Virus record (IMG/VR): IMGVR_UViG_3300042923_001459
Coordinates: 1 to 64,000 of that record
DNA: 64,000 nt
Origin: a virus
Reading direction: 5' to 3' (one strand)
Below the pieces are notes generated by a model that saw nothing but the letters and a program-made list of their open reading frames with translations, did no database searches and was not told the origin of the DNA. Below are positions 14,020-22,481 of the stretch, one piece after another. The number at the start of each line of letters is the position of its first letter. The first letter of the stretch is position 1. A program made the position numbers and the translations under genes.

Positions 14020-15951
14020 ATGTCGAAAAAAATTAAGTTCACCGGTTTTGATGCTGGAGTTAATGCGGAATCATTAACATTGTCTCTTTATCACAATAAT
14101 CAAGATGTTAAATTTTTAAAATTAACTGAAAATCAAGAAGTTACTATTTCTGAAGATGACTACAATAGTTTGCCTGAAAGCTTATTTGAAAATGGAACTA
14201 TAGTTTTAGTTGAAGATGTTAATTTAACAAAAGTAAGTATTGATATTGTAAATGTTAAAAGTTTTGGAGCAATTGGAGACGGAGTAAATGATGATTCAGA
14301 TGCTATATTAGCAACTTTTGATTATGCTTTCTCAAATAACAAGGTTGTTTATTTTCCCGCAGGCTCATTTATGATAAGCAAACCAATTGTTTTTAAAGCT
14401 CCTTTTTACGGTTTGTCAAATCATTCTAGTGCTATAAAAGCATTACCTTCTTTTGTAGGAAGACATGATTCAAATTGGGCAGCAACAACAGCATATGCAC
14501 TAAATAGCTATGTATTGTCAACAAATGGGAAAATTTACAAAGCAACTGTGGCTGGTACAAGTGGTTCAACAGCACCATCTCATGCAAGTGGAACATCAGG
14601 AGACGGAACAGTAACTTGGCAATATGTAGATTCATTCATGATTGATTTTTATCATCTAAACTACAAAGAACGTAAATACATTAAAGGAATTAACTTTAGT
14701 GCTCAAAATGTAGTTGGTTTAAAAATCTTTGGTAGTTCAAGTACTGGCGGTGGTGCAGGTAGTGCTCAAACTTTATTTGAAGATTTATGGTTTACAAATA
14801 CACATGCAAATGTTTATGCTGTTGGTGGGGATAGTGGCGGAGTAGTTGAAGCAGGTATGCTTACAGGCGGTACTTTTTTAAGATGTACATGGAACGGTTG
14901 CCCTAGAATGCTTAAAATAGGTAGTAACCAAGATGACACAGTGTTTATTGGTTGTCGTTTTGTTATGCCGGGTACTCCACCTGGTGGCTATACAATGGAA
15001 CTTCAAGGTCAAAACTGTAATTTTACTGATAGTTATATGTCCTTAACTACTGGTTGGTCAAGCGGTGGAATTAAAACATTGATTTTCGTTGGAAGTTTTC
15101 CTGTAAAATTTTCAGGATTATTTTTAGAATGTAACAGCGGTGATTTTACGCATGTATTCCATTGTGGAAATCCTAGCGCGGTACTTATTTTAGAAAATGT
15201 TGTTCATAGAATAGTTGGAAATTCACCATATGTTTCATTAATTCGCTCACAAGTTAATGGTTCTACAAACCCTGATGGAACAACTATAGATGTAAGAAAT
15301 ATTTATGCTTATACAGGAACAACAACTCCAGTTCTTGATGTTTACACAAACGGAATTGCTTCCCCTCAATCAATTACATTTAGATTCAGTGGTATTGATA
15401 TGTTCCCAAATATCATGCAATTCGCAACTGGTAGTGGTGGAGCTGATAACGCAAATGGTTCAGTTAAGTTATTCGGTAACTTTAAAGGAAAATCATATGA
15501 ACACGCAGTCAATTGGACAAATGGAGTAAATAAATTAATACCATTAAAGGCGGATGGTCGTTATGGAATGGTTACAAGTGAAAGTAATGTAACAATTGCT
15601 TCTCAAGTAAGTCCATCAATTTCAACCTTTACCTTACCATCAGCAGGTATGTGGCTAGTTGCTGTTACTGCAAAATTGAATGGAAGTAAAGATCATATGG
15701 GTAATACTTTGTATTTAGTTAATTACTATGATGCAACCAATGATACTTTAACTTCAGAGAATTTGGGTAATGGTTCAAAATTCTCAGCGGGAAGTGGATT
15801 TGGAGCTAACGTTTTGACCGTTAGTGCACCAACGACTGCAGGGGTACTAACTATTACAGCTGGATGGACAGATGGAGCAGCTCACTCGGTTGTTTTCTCG
15901 GTTCAAGCTAGAAAATTAACTTCCTATGATACAGGTTTTAACGGATACTAA
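14020..15951 (+). CDS. Tail spike / receptor-binding protein 1 (pectate-lyase beta-helix)
   Basis: A 643-aa protein. Residues 1-70 (MSKKIKFTGFDAGVNAES...) are nearly shared with the next gene and probably form the virion-attachment part. From about 78 comes a Pectate_lyase_3-type start, VKSFGAIGDGVNDDSDAIL then VVYFPAGSFMISKPI, leading into a long right-handed beta-helix. An inserted module near 155-205 (GKIYKATVAGTSGSTAP) resembles small carbohydrate-binding modules of phage tail proteins. It probably binds or cleaves a surface polysaccharide; the substrate cannot be read from sequence. It is on the plus strand, opposite to neighbours. Confidence 0.83.
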   Translation: MSKKIKFTGFDAGVNAESLTLSLYHNNQDVKFLKLTENQEVTISEDDYNSLPESLFENGTIVLVEDVNLTKVSIDIVNVKSFGAIGDGVNDDSDAILATFDYAFSNNKVVYFPAGSFMISKPIVFKAPFYGLSNHSSAIKALPSFVGRHDSNWAATTAYALNSYVLSTNGKIYKATVAGTSGSTAPSHASGTSGDGTVTWQYVDSFMIDFYHLNYKERKYIKGINFSAQNVVGLKIFGSSSTGGGAGSAQTLFEDLWFTNTHANVYAVGGDSGGVVEAGMLTGGTFLRCTWNGCPRMLKIGSNQDDTVFIGCRFVMPGTPPGGYTMELQGQNCNFTDSYMSLTTGWSSGGIKTLIFVGSFPVKFSGLFLECNSGDFTHVFHCGNPSAVLILENVVHRIVGNSPYVSLIRSQVNGSTNPDGTTIDVRNIYAYTGTTTPVLDVYTNGIASPQSITFRFSGIDMFPNIMQFATGSGGADNANGSVKLFGNFKGKSYEHAVNWTNGVNKLIPLKADGRYGMVTSESNVTIASQVSPSISTFTLPSAGMWLVAVTAKLNGSKDHMGNTLYLVNYYDATNDTLTSENLGNGSKFSAGSGFGANVLTVSAPTTAGVLTITAGWTDGAAHSVVFSVQARKLTSYDTGFNGY

Positions 15952-15970
15952 GATAAAAATATTTAAGGTA

Positions 15971-15989
15971 ACATGAAATATAAAATATT
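15971..15989 (+). repeat. Upstream 19-bp direct repeat, copy B
   Basis: Exact second copy of the element at 13956-13974, followed by a TTGCAC -35 box. It indicates that promoter and 5' part were duplicated together. Confidence 0.8.
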
Positions 15990-16017
15990 TGCACCGAGAA
16001 ATAGCATAATAAAATAT
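15989..16017 (+). promoter_or_regulatory. Promoter of second tail-spike gene
   Basis: TTGCAC (15989-15994), 17 bp, AAATAT (16012-16017). The -10 box is weaker than in copy 1, so expression may differ. Confidence 0.45.
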
Positions 16018-16034
16018 GAATAGAGGTGATTTTT

Positions 16035-17564
16035 ATGTCAAAAAAAATCAAATTTACAGGTTTTGATGCTGGTGTTAATGCTGAAACATTAATATTATCT
16101 TTGTATCCAAACAACGAGGATGTTAAGTTTCTAAAATTAATTGAAAATCAAGAAGTTACTATTTCCAACAGTGACTATAACAACTTACCAGAAAGTTTAT
16201 TTACAGATGGAACAATAGTTCTACTTGAAGACAAACTTTCAATAAATGCAAAAGAATTTAACGTTATAGGCGATGGAGTCGCAGACGATACGGTAGCTAT
16301 ACAAAACGCAATAAACGCAGCAACAAACGCTAAACTACCATTATTCTTACCAGCTGGTACTTACAAAATCACTGCTGGATTAACAGCCCCTGTAAGAAAC
16401 TTCATGATGTATGGAGCAGGCGGAACATTAACTAAAATCGTTCCAGATACTTATACATTCGATGTTTTAACTATTGGTACAGCTGCAGGTTCAGTTCCTA
16501 TTGGCTCATCAGGTTACCTAAAGGACATTTTCATTGAAGGTAAAACTACTTACTATTCAACAGATTACTGGACAGGAGTAAAATTAGTAAGTACGAGACA
16601 GTTCAATGTTGAAAACGTAACGGTTCATAAAATGTCAATTGGTTTCGATCTTATAAGTAATTGCTACGGAACCGTATTCAACAACTGTAGAGCTATGTTA
16701 GGAGCTGTCGGCGTAAACCTTAGATCAGGCCCAGAAAGTGGTAGTGATCTTAACTTCTATGGTGGTTGGTTTTCTGGAGTTGTTGCTGCTGTCCACATGA
16801 GTCCAGACGGTGGAGGATATCACTTCTTTGGTGGACAATTCTCTGGTGGAGCAAATTTATCTTCAGATCAAGACTTACTTGGTTCAATTATTATTGGTAA
16901 AGATTATATCACTGGAGCAGTTGGTATTACTCCAAACGTAATATTTGACGGTATTGATTTTGAAGGCGCAAAATATATGCACGCAATCAGATGTTTCGGT
17001 CAAACTACATTGACAATTCGTAATTGTAGCTTCTTACAAACTGATTCTTCAGCACCTGGATTATTAGCGGCTCCACTTAGTATTATTAAATCTGATAACG
17101 CTGTTCAATCTCAAATCATATTTGATAATAATGGAGTTAAAGGTTACTGGAAATCTGTTAAAGCGTTTGATATAACTGGTCAAGGAAGCGTATGTTATGT
17201 ACAGGAAACTGGAACAGTTCTTGAGTCTAATGTTAAATTCAATAACGTATCTGTTGGTAATGGAACTCCATTGATGGTTCAATCTCAATGCTCTTTAGGT
17301 TCTGCATTCTGGAGATCTGGTTCAGCACCAAAGGTATTGATGGGAAGTGTTATTTCTCGTATGACAAGCGGAAAATTAGAGAAATCATACGACTGGGGTA
17401 CAACTTGGAATACTGAAATTCCTTCTGGAACAACAGCAGCAAGACCTACTACCACAGCAATTATGTATGCAGGCTATATGTACTTTGATACAACTCTTGG
17501 AAAACCTATCTGGAGAAATACAGCTAATACTGGTTGGGTAGATTCTGCAGGTACAACAGTTTAA
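16035..17564 (+). CDS. Tail spike / receptor-binding protein 2 (pectate-lyase beta-helix)
   Basis: A 509-aa protein from the ATG at 16035 after AGAGGTGAT. The N-terminal ~68 residues are paralogous to spike 1. A different beta-helix follows (EFNVIGDGVADDTVAIQNAI, LFLPAGTYKITAGL). The C-terminus reads TTAARPTTTAIMYAGYMYFD and then GKPIWRNTANTGWVDSAG, a recurring phage tail C-terminal motif. It is probably an alternative receptor-binding protein on the same baseplate site. Confidence 0.83.
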   Translation: MSKKIKFTGFDAGVNAETLILSLYPNNEDVKFLKLIENQEVTISNSDYNNLPESLFTDGTIVLLEDKLSINAKEFNVIGDGVADDTVAIQNAINAATNAKLPLFLPAGTYKITAGLTAPVRNFMMYGAGGTLTKIVPDTYTFDVLTIGTAAGSVPIGSSGYLKDIFIEGKTTYYSTDYWTGVKLVSTRQFNVENVTVHKMSIGFDLISNCYGTVFNNCRAMLGAVGVNLRSGPESGSDLNFYGGWFSGVVAAVHMSPDGGGYHFFGGQFSGGANLSSDQDLLGSIIIGKDYITGAVGITPNVIFDGIDFEGAKYMHAIRCFGQTTLTIRNCSFLQTDSSAPGLLAAPLSIIKSDNAVQSQIIFDNNGVKGYWKSVKAFDITGQGSVCYVQETGTVLESNVKFNNVSVGNGTPLMVQSQCSLGSAFWRSGSAPKVLMGSVISRMTSGKLEKSYDWGTTWNTEIPSGTTAARPTTTAIMYAGYMYFDTTLGKPIWRNTANTGWVDSAGTTV

Positions 17565-17572
17565 TTTCTAAT

Positions 17573-17606
17573 AAAAAGAGTAGCTTAAAAGCTACTCTTT
17601 TTTTAT
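17573..17606 (+). terminator. Terminator after tail-spike genes
   Basis: AAAAAGAGTAGCTT-AA-AAGCTACTCTTTTTTT, a perfect stem with T-run; it can also work for the convergent gene at 17646. Confidence 0.85.
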
Positions 17607-17645
17607 GTCATTTTTAAATATCATTACATTTGTTTTTCTAGCTCT

Positions 17646-18113
17646 CTAAAATTCAACCTCTACATTAAACTTAACACCATTCTCATTGTAATAAAATACC
17701 TTAAAACCATCTAATCTAGCATCAATTTCTCTATAAGTTACATCTCTCGGCCATTCAAAACTATATTGACCAATTTCTTCCCATTTCTCGTAAGTGATTT
17801 CTTCGGGCCAATCTTCATCATAAGCTGGTTCGCCATCCATTGAACCAAGATATTCATGACCAAACCAAAGTTTATATTCGGCATGCTTAGAATAAGAATT
17901 ACGAGCTTCATTCCATGGCAGATTTTTAAACTTATGTAATGTTGCAAGTACTTCTTCAACTAATTCAATTTTCTCAGATGGAATTCTAACATACTCCTTA
18001 GTATAAGCATCCGCGTCACCATGCATAAATTTAACTTCAATTTCATACCTGTTTGTACTTTTAGGGGTATCTGACATTGTCCCAATTGTTAATTTCAATT
18101 TTATTCTCTCCAT
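17646..18113 (-). CDS. Hypothetical protein
   Basis: A 155-aa acidic protein with many aromatic residues (EEITYEKWEEIGQYSFEWPR). No family recognised. Monocistronic between a divergent AT-rich promoter region and the bidirectional terminator. It begins MERIKLKLTIGTM. Confidence 0.62.
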   Translation of the reverse strand: MERIKLKLTIGTMSDTPKSTNRYEIEVKFMHGDADAYTKEYVRIPSEKIELVEEVLATLHKFKNLPWNEARNSYSKHAEYKLWFGHEYLGSMDGEPAYDEDWPEEITYEKWEEIGQYSFEWPRDVTYREIDARLDGFKVFYYNENGVKFNVEVEF

Positions 18114-18168
18114 TCATTTTTAATGATAAATAATTATTATTTATTAAGTCCTATTTTTTAACAAAATA

Positions 18169-18190
18169 AAAAGAGAGTATTTTTACTCCC
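18169..18190 (-). terminator. Rho-independent terminator
   Basis: Minus strand GGGAGTAAAAATACTCTC then TTTTTATTTTG, overlapping the end of copy 17. Confidence 0.65.
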
Positions 18191-18461
18191 CAACAAGGAT
18201 TCTCATTAAGTATCTATCATTCTCTTTCCAATATTCAATCTTCTCAATTATCTTCACCATTTGCTTTTTAATACTAAAATAAGTTTCATCTTCATTGTCT
18301 CTATCATAAAATACAGAGATTGCATACACTCTCTCTTCACCATCCATATGTATCTCATAACATTTATTTTCACAATAGGCAGAAAGATCGCTAAGATGAA
18401 TGAGATCGTTTTCACATATTGGACATTTGTTATCCTTACAATAAACATCTATTTCACTCAT
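18183..18461 (-). CDS. CPIC/YWKEN family protein, copy 17
   Basis: A 92-aa member from MSEIDVYCKDNKCPIC (ATG at 18461 after AAGGTGGAG). C13, C16, C30 and C34. The segment with VFYDRDNEDETYFS through to YWKENDRYLMRILVGE pairs with copy 16, pointing to a recent duplication now split by the tail spikes. Confidence 0.85.
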   Translation of the reverse strand: MSEIDVYCKDNKCPICENDLIHLSDLSAYCENKCYEIHMDGEERVYAISVFYDRDNEDETYFSIKKQMVKIIEKIEYWKENDRYLMRILVGE

Positions 18462-18480
18462 TTTCTCCACCTTCTAGTCA

Positions 18481-18759
18481 TTAGTTAATAGTTAATATCT
18501 TGGTCAAGTATCTATCATTCTCTTTCCAATATTTAATAGTGTCTTCTATTTTATTGGATACATCAAAACACTGTTCTTTATTAAAATCATAGTGTTCATA
18601 AAATTCTTCTCCAAATATCAAAATTTTTGTAGTTCCATACGCATAATCTTCAGAATAGCAACCATTAACACATTTCTCATGAGACTCTTCTGTTCTTCCA
18701 TACTCATCACTATAAATATTATAATGAAGTTTTGAACCACAAATTGGACAATCTCGCAA
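18481..18759 (-). CDS. CPIC/YWKEN family protein, copy 18
   Basis: A 92-aa member with a TTG start after GGAGTGG: MRDCPICGSKL (C4, C7, C30, C34). The sequence AYGTTKILIFGEEFYEHYDF is close to copy 12. It ends YWKENDRYLTKILTIN. Confidence 0.85.
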   Translation of the reverse strand: MRDCPICGSKLHYNIYSDEYGRTEESHEKCVNGCYSEDYAYGTTKILIFGEEFYEHYDFNKEQCFDVSNKIEDTIKYWKENDRYLTKILTIN

Positions 18760-18760
18760 T

Positions 18761-19063
18761 TTAATCCACTCCCATAATCTTCATTAAATATCTATCATTC
18801 TTTCTCCAATAAATCAATCTTTCCATGAATCTAATTTGATGCATTGAGAATTCTTCTAAGTCTTCGTCATCAAATAATAATTTTTCTACGTTGTAAAGTA
18901 TTGGCTCATCAAAAATCTTAACATTGGCAAATGCAGTGTATCTATCAATAAAGCACCAAAAGCATTTATTAGGGCATGTTGAATAACCATACTTGTCTTC
19001 GTCAAACATCTTGCTTCTACATATTGGGCATTCTCCAAGTTTAAAATTTATTTTATTTCGCAT
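18761..19063 (-). CDS. CPIC/YWKEN family protein, copy 19
   Basis: A 100-aa member with C12, C15, C30 and C34, plus C37 giving CFWC after the second pair. Acidic middle (LLFDDEDLEEFS). It ends YWRKNDRYLMKIMGVD. Confidence 0.85.
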   Translation of the reverse strand: MRNKINFKLGECPICRSKMFDEDKYGYSTCPNKCFWCFIDRYTAFANVKIFDEPILYNVEKLLFDDEDLEEFSMHQIRFMERLIYWRKNDRYLMKIMGVD

Positions 19064-19077
19064 TTATATCACCTATT

Positions 19078-19359
19078 TTATACATTCATTATTTTTACTA
19101 AGTACCGATCGTTTTCTTTCCAAAAATTAATTTTCTCTTTAACTGCTATTTCCGTCTCTTTCTTATACTCATCATAATGACATCTAACCATTTCTTCAAA
19201 AATTAGAAAAGTATGAACTTCTGGTTCACCTAACCAATAAACATATTCATAACATTTATTTTTACAACAAATTCTATACAGATAACTTTCTTTTGTTTGC
19301 ATTTTAGATCCACATATGGGACAAATCTCTTTTTCACAATAAATATCTATTTTACTCAC
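19078..19359 (-). CDS. CPIC/YWKEN family protein, copy 20
   Basis: A 93-aa member with a GTG start overlapping the stop of copy 21. C13, C16, C33 and C37, with C32 giving CCKNKC. The signature Trp is preceded by Phe (FWKENDRYLVKIM), the only FW variant in the set. Confidence 0.84.
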   Translation of the reverse strand: MSKIDIYCEKEICPICGSKMQTKESYLYRICCKNKCYEYVYWLGEPEVHTFLIFEEMVRCHYDEYKKETEIAVKEKINFWKENDRYLVKIMNV

Positions 19360-19654
19360 CTGCCATTATCCCAATTAAATATCTATCATTTTCTTTCCAA
19401 TATCTGATTGTTTGTTCAATTTTATCTCTAGTTGCTTTATAACTAATAAAATAAGAATCATCATGAAATAAAGATATGTAAGGATCTTTATTGAAAAATC
19501 GAAAGACAGAATAGCTATTATTGTTTCCAATAAAATAACAGGCATTTTTACATTGAAACATTTTATCCGATAGATCCCAACCATCATATTGATCAAGTTC
19601 AATCAACAAACTATCACAAATAGGACATTTTCCATCACTACAATGAATATCCAT
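19352..19654 (-). CDS. CPIC/YWKEN family protein, copy 21
   Basis: A 100-aa member from MDIHCSDGKCPIC; C10, C13, C35 and C39. It ends YWKENDRYLIGIMAGE. First gene of the copy 21-17 run, immediately downstream of the broken endonuclease gene. Confidence 0.85.
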   Translation of the reverse strand: MDIHCSDGKCPICDSLLIELDQYDGWDLSDKMFQCKNACYFIGNNNSYSVFRFFNKDPYISLFHDDSYFISYKATRDKIEQTIRYWKENDRYLIGIMAGE

Positions 19655-19669
19655 GTGTCATTTCTCCCA

Positions 19670-20636
19670 TTAACTCTTCTTTTTATTTTTAGTTTCAACA
19701 TTGCCTAAACTTGTAAGTATATCTGCTCTTTTCTTTCGCTCTTCTTTACTAAATTCAGTATACCAAACACTCTTGCACATTTTATATTTGAAATGAACTC
19801 CAAATTTTGTTAAATCCGTACGAGCATTAATGTTTGTATTATTAAATAAAGATTTAATGATTTTTATTTGACCGTCATAAAACTCAATATGTTTACTATC
19901 AGTTGAATGTATTAGATGTTTCATCCAGTCTTTATAATAATTAGAACAAACTAAACATTGTTCATAATTATCTTTAATTAATTGCTCGTCATCTGATTTA
20001 TAAAATTCTGGATTATCTCTAACATTTTTTTTATCATTTTCCCATAACGGAAGTTTATGAGAAAACCATCTTTCTAATTTTCTATATCTGTCTCTTTCAA
20101 TTACAATTAATTTCCTTTCACCATATTGTTCTTTAAACAGTTTTACCTTTTCAATTGCATCAGTTTCCCATTTCCCTTTTACTTCTATATATCTATAGAT
20201 ATTTAGGTAAATAGAAATCTACATTGTAAGCAAACTTTAAATTACCACATTCATCATATAAGGGCATAGATGTTTCTTCGAACTTATAATCTATATTTTT
20301 TAGTTTTAATATTCTAGCAATATTTGCTTCCCAAGTTGCTCTAAAATATTGATTGTTTAAATCTCCACGTTTACCACCAATACTTCTTCCAAAACCTTTA
20401 GAAACTTTTCTTTTTCCATCGGCAAAGTCTTGTTTTGCTTGTCGAGAACGTTCTTCCTTTGTTTCAACTTTATTTTTCTTTATTTTGTCTATGATTTTTT
20501 GAGATGTTATTGGTGAGTTCAGGAATTTTTCTTTATATTCATCAACAGTCATATTGTGTTTATTTTTTATGTGTACATTTAATTGCATTTTTTTCTCTTT
20601 GCATATCCTACAAACGACATATTCATAACTATCCAT
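19670..20636 (-). pseudogene. Frameshifted homing-endonuclease-like gene
   Basis: From 20636 the frame gives MDSYEYVVCRICKEKK and a Ros/MucR-like zinc finger (CRIC...HIKNKH, then MTVDEYKEKF). A nuclease core follows with FRATWEANIARIL and VDFYLPKY, stopping at TAG (20193). The next frame continues without a break, YRYIEVKGKWETDAIEKV, through 20192-19925 into the open frame ending at 19670. Together they give a PD-(D/E)XK-type enzyme (D in VDFYLP, E-x-K in IEVKG) of about 320 aa. One extra base or two missing bases near 20195-20215 explain the break. The position beside the capsid gene is typical of free-standing phage homing endonucleases. Confidence 0.75.
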
Positions 20637-20699
20637 TAGATTGTTTCCATCCTTACATTTTTAAATATCATATAAAAAATAGCTTAATAAATAAACAAA

Positions 20700-20728
20700 T
20701 AAAAAAGGAGTGGATTTCTCCACTCCTT
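20700..20728 (-). terminator. Terminator after major capsid gene
   Basis: Minus strand AAGGAGTGGAGAAATCCACTCCTTTTTT, a perfect 8-10 bp stem with T-run. Confidence 0.85.
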
Positions 20729-20746
20729 CTATATGATTTCTTAAGA

Positions 20747-21595
20747 TTAAGAAATTGTGATTTTTGCGATAGCTAAGCTATTTACTACGGCCAAGCCTAT
20801 TTCTTCGTAAATAACCCACCCAAGGCGTAGCTCTTCTGGTTTGTCGGCTGGGATGACTTGGATATCTTGACGAATTGGCATTACGCCAACGAACTCAGGG
20901 TCAGCCATTACATAAACTACGCCCATTGGAACTTTCTTACTGATAAGGATATCAGCAGTCCAGATGTGTCCAAAAAGACCAGTTTGTAATACTTCGTGTT
21001 GAGTTACTGGATCGAATTCGTTTTGTCCCCATGAACGGATGTCAGCGAACTGAGAAGCGTTCATAACGATTTTAGTAACAACAAGGTCATGCTTTTCGAT
21101 TTCTTGGAAAGCTTTTGTTAAAGCAGTACGTTGTAAACCACCAGTGGATACTGTTACTGGGTTAACTGCAGTTGCTGAAGAATCAAGCAATGCGAAGATT
21201 TCAGCATCTTCAACAGCCATGATATCGGATTTAGCACGTTGTTGAGCACGGTCGATAACATTGAAACGACGCTCTTTAACTTGGCTAAAACGAACTTGTG
21301 GGTATGAAACGATTTCGAAAGTAGGAACTTGAATTCTGTCGCCTTCGATTACTTGATCAGGTACTTGACCACGTTTTGAGATAACGAACGCTTTAGCATC
21401 AACGTCTTTATCGTAAACAGGCAATGCGCCTTGTGGTAATGGATCTACTACTAACAATTTACGTCCTACTCCTTGATAGTCAAGGGATACACGAATTGGG
21501 TTAGCCATAGCTTGAGCTAGAGCAACTCTTCCTTCTTCTGTTTCAAGAGCTTTAGAAATTAAAAATTCTTTTTGATCATTTGTTAATTCACTCAT
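20747..21595 (-). CDS. Major capsid protein
   Basis: A 282-aa protein from MSELTNDQKEF (ATG at 21595, six bases after GGAGGTG; an ATG 15 bp earlier has a weaker site). The pattern looks like an HK97-fold capsid protein: N-arm, VPTFEIVSYPQVRFSQVKER, a central helix with DIMAVEDAEIFALLDSS, then VMNASQFADIRSWG and IWTADILISKKVPMGVVYVM. Its codons use more G and C than the accessory genes, as expected for a highly expressed gene. It is last in the virion operon, with a strong terminator. Confidence 0.82.
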   Translation of the reverse strand: MSELTNDQKEFLISKALETEEGRVALAQAMANPIRVSLDYQGVGRKLLVVDPLPQGALPVYDKDVDAKAFVISKRGQVPDQVIEGDRIQVPTFEIVSYPQVRFSQVKERRFNVIDRAQQRAKSDIMAVEDAEIFALLDSSATAVNPVTVSTGGLQRTALTKAFQEIEKHDLVVTKIVMNASQFADIRSWGQNEFDPVTQHEVLQTGLFGHIWTADILISKKVPMGVVYVMADPEFVGVMPIRQDIQVIPADKPEELRLGWVIYEEIGLAVVNSLAIAKITIS

Positions 21596-21622
21596 TTTTG
21601 ACACCTCCATTTTTCCTTTAGA

Positions 21623-22153
21623 TTAGATGAATAGGATAAATCCGATAAAGTCTCCGCCATTAGCAGCAGTTCCTGCGTGTGCATACATGTTACCAGCTGT
21701 GAAAGCACCTACGTGTGTGCAAACACCAAGAGCTTTGTGAGTTGGGTTAGCAACTAAGTCAAGTTTAACTAATTTACCGTTTGCATCAGAAGTAATTTGG
21801 TCACCAACAGCGATTGTAGCTGTAGTAGCTGTAGTACGTGATACTGAAACATAATATTCTCCGCCGCGGAAGTAGAAAGTTGCTTTCAAAGAAGCATTAA
21901 TCATATCTCCCAAATCTTCACGGAATAAACCGATTGCATCTTTACCGCCTGCAGTTGCAAGACCTACTCCGTCTGCTTTTATAGCTGCAAATTTACCAGC
22001 AAGTTCACCTGTTACACCTGTACCGTCATTACCACCAGTAGCAACTATAGCTGCTGAAACGTCATGTGCGCCGTTTAAAGTTCCCTCGTAACCAAGTCTT
22101 ACAAATGGTGTAGAGTTATAAGTAGGACCGAATTTTTTGAATCCACCTGCCAT
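21623..22153 (-). CDS. Putative capsid decoration / structural protein
   Basis: A 176-aa protein rich in Gly, Ala and Thr (MAGGFKKFGPTYNSTPFVRL, TTATTATIAVGDQITSDANG), with repeated short beta segments and no long helices. The composition and the position directly upstream of the major capsid gene suit a head decoration protein (inference). GGAGGTG site. Confidence 0.6.
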   Translation of the reverse strand: MAGGFKKFGPTYNSTPFVRLGYEGTLNGAHDVSAAIVATGGNDGTGVTGELAGKFAAIKADGVGLATAGGKDAIGLFREDLGDMINASLKATFYFRGGEYYVSVSRTTATTATIAVGDQITSDANGKLVKLDLVANPTHKALGVCTHVGAFTAGNMYAHAGTAANGGDFIGFILFI

Positions 22154-22481
22154 GTTAAAACACCTCCGAGTGTCATTTACAAAATTTATTATTGTATTGA
22201 TTGGATTTTCCGAGACTGGCTATATTTGAATCTGAGAAAAGAAAGGGTGCGAGTGCGTTATCTAATCTCTTCTTCTTCAAAGTGAAGCATCATGGTCTCT
22301 TTTGTTCTCTTTCGTATTAGAAATATGGAATCTTGAAGTTTATATAACCGCTGATTTAAAATATTTGTAAGTTTTTTTCACTTTATTTTAGACCAGATTA
22401 AACGCCCTTCTTGATTTAATACTATTATTAAAGGAGAGCTATTGTGCTCCCCTTTAATTATTTTAAAAAGAGTAACTTTTT
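22154..22481 (-). other. 328-bp non-coding leader upstream of the capsid genes
   Basis: No ORF with a plausible start was seen on either strand. It contains the terminator-like hairpin at 22428-22458 near the holin end, then about 230 bp of mixed sequence leading to the GGAGGTG of the decoration gene. It probably carries the promoter and 5' untranslated leader of the highly expressed capsid transcript, but no clear -35/-10 pair stands out. Confidence 0.4.
22428..22458 (-). terminator. Putative terminator after holin operon
   Basis: Minus strand TTAAAGGGGAGCACAATAGCTCTCCTTTAA, an 11-bp stem with a G-U wobble. The following T-run is weak, so termination may be partial. Confidence 0.45.

Noticed and set aside
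19670-20636. Two separate intact genes (19670-19924 and 20193-20636)
   Set aside because: The sequence between them continues the second frame without stops and supplies the conserved nuclease residues; a single frameshifted gene is simpler.
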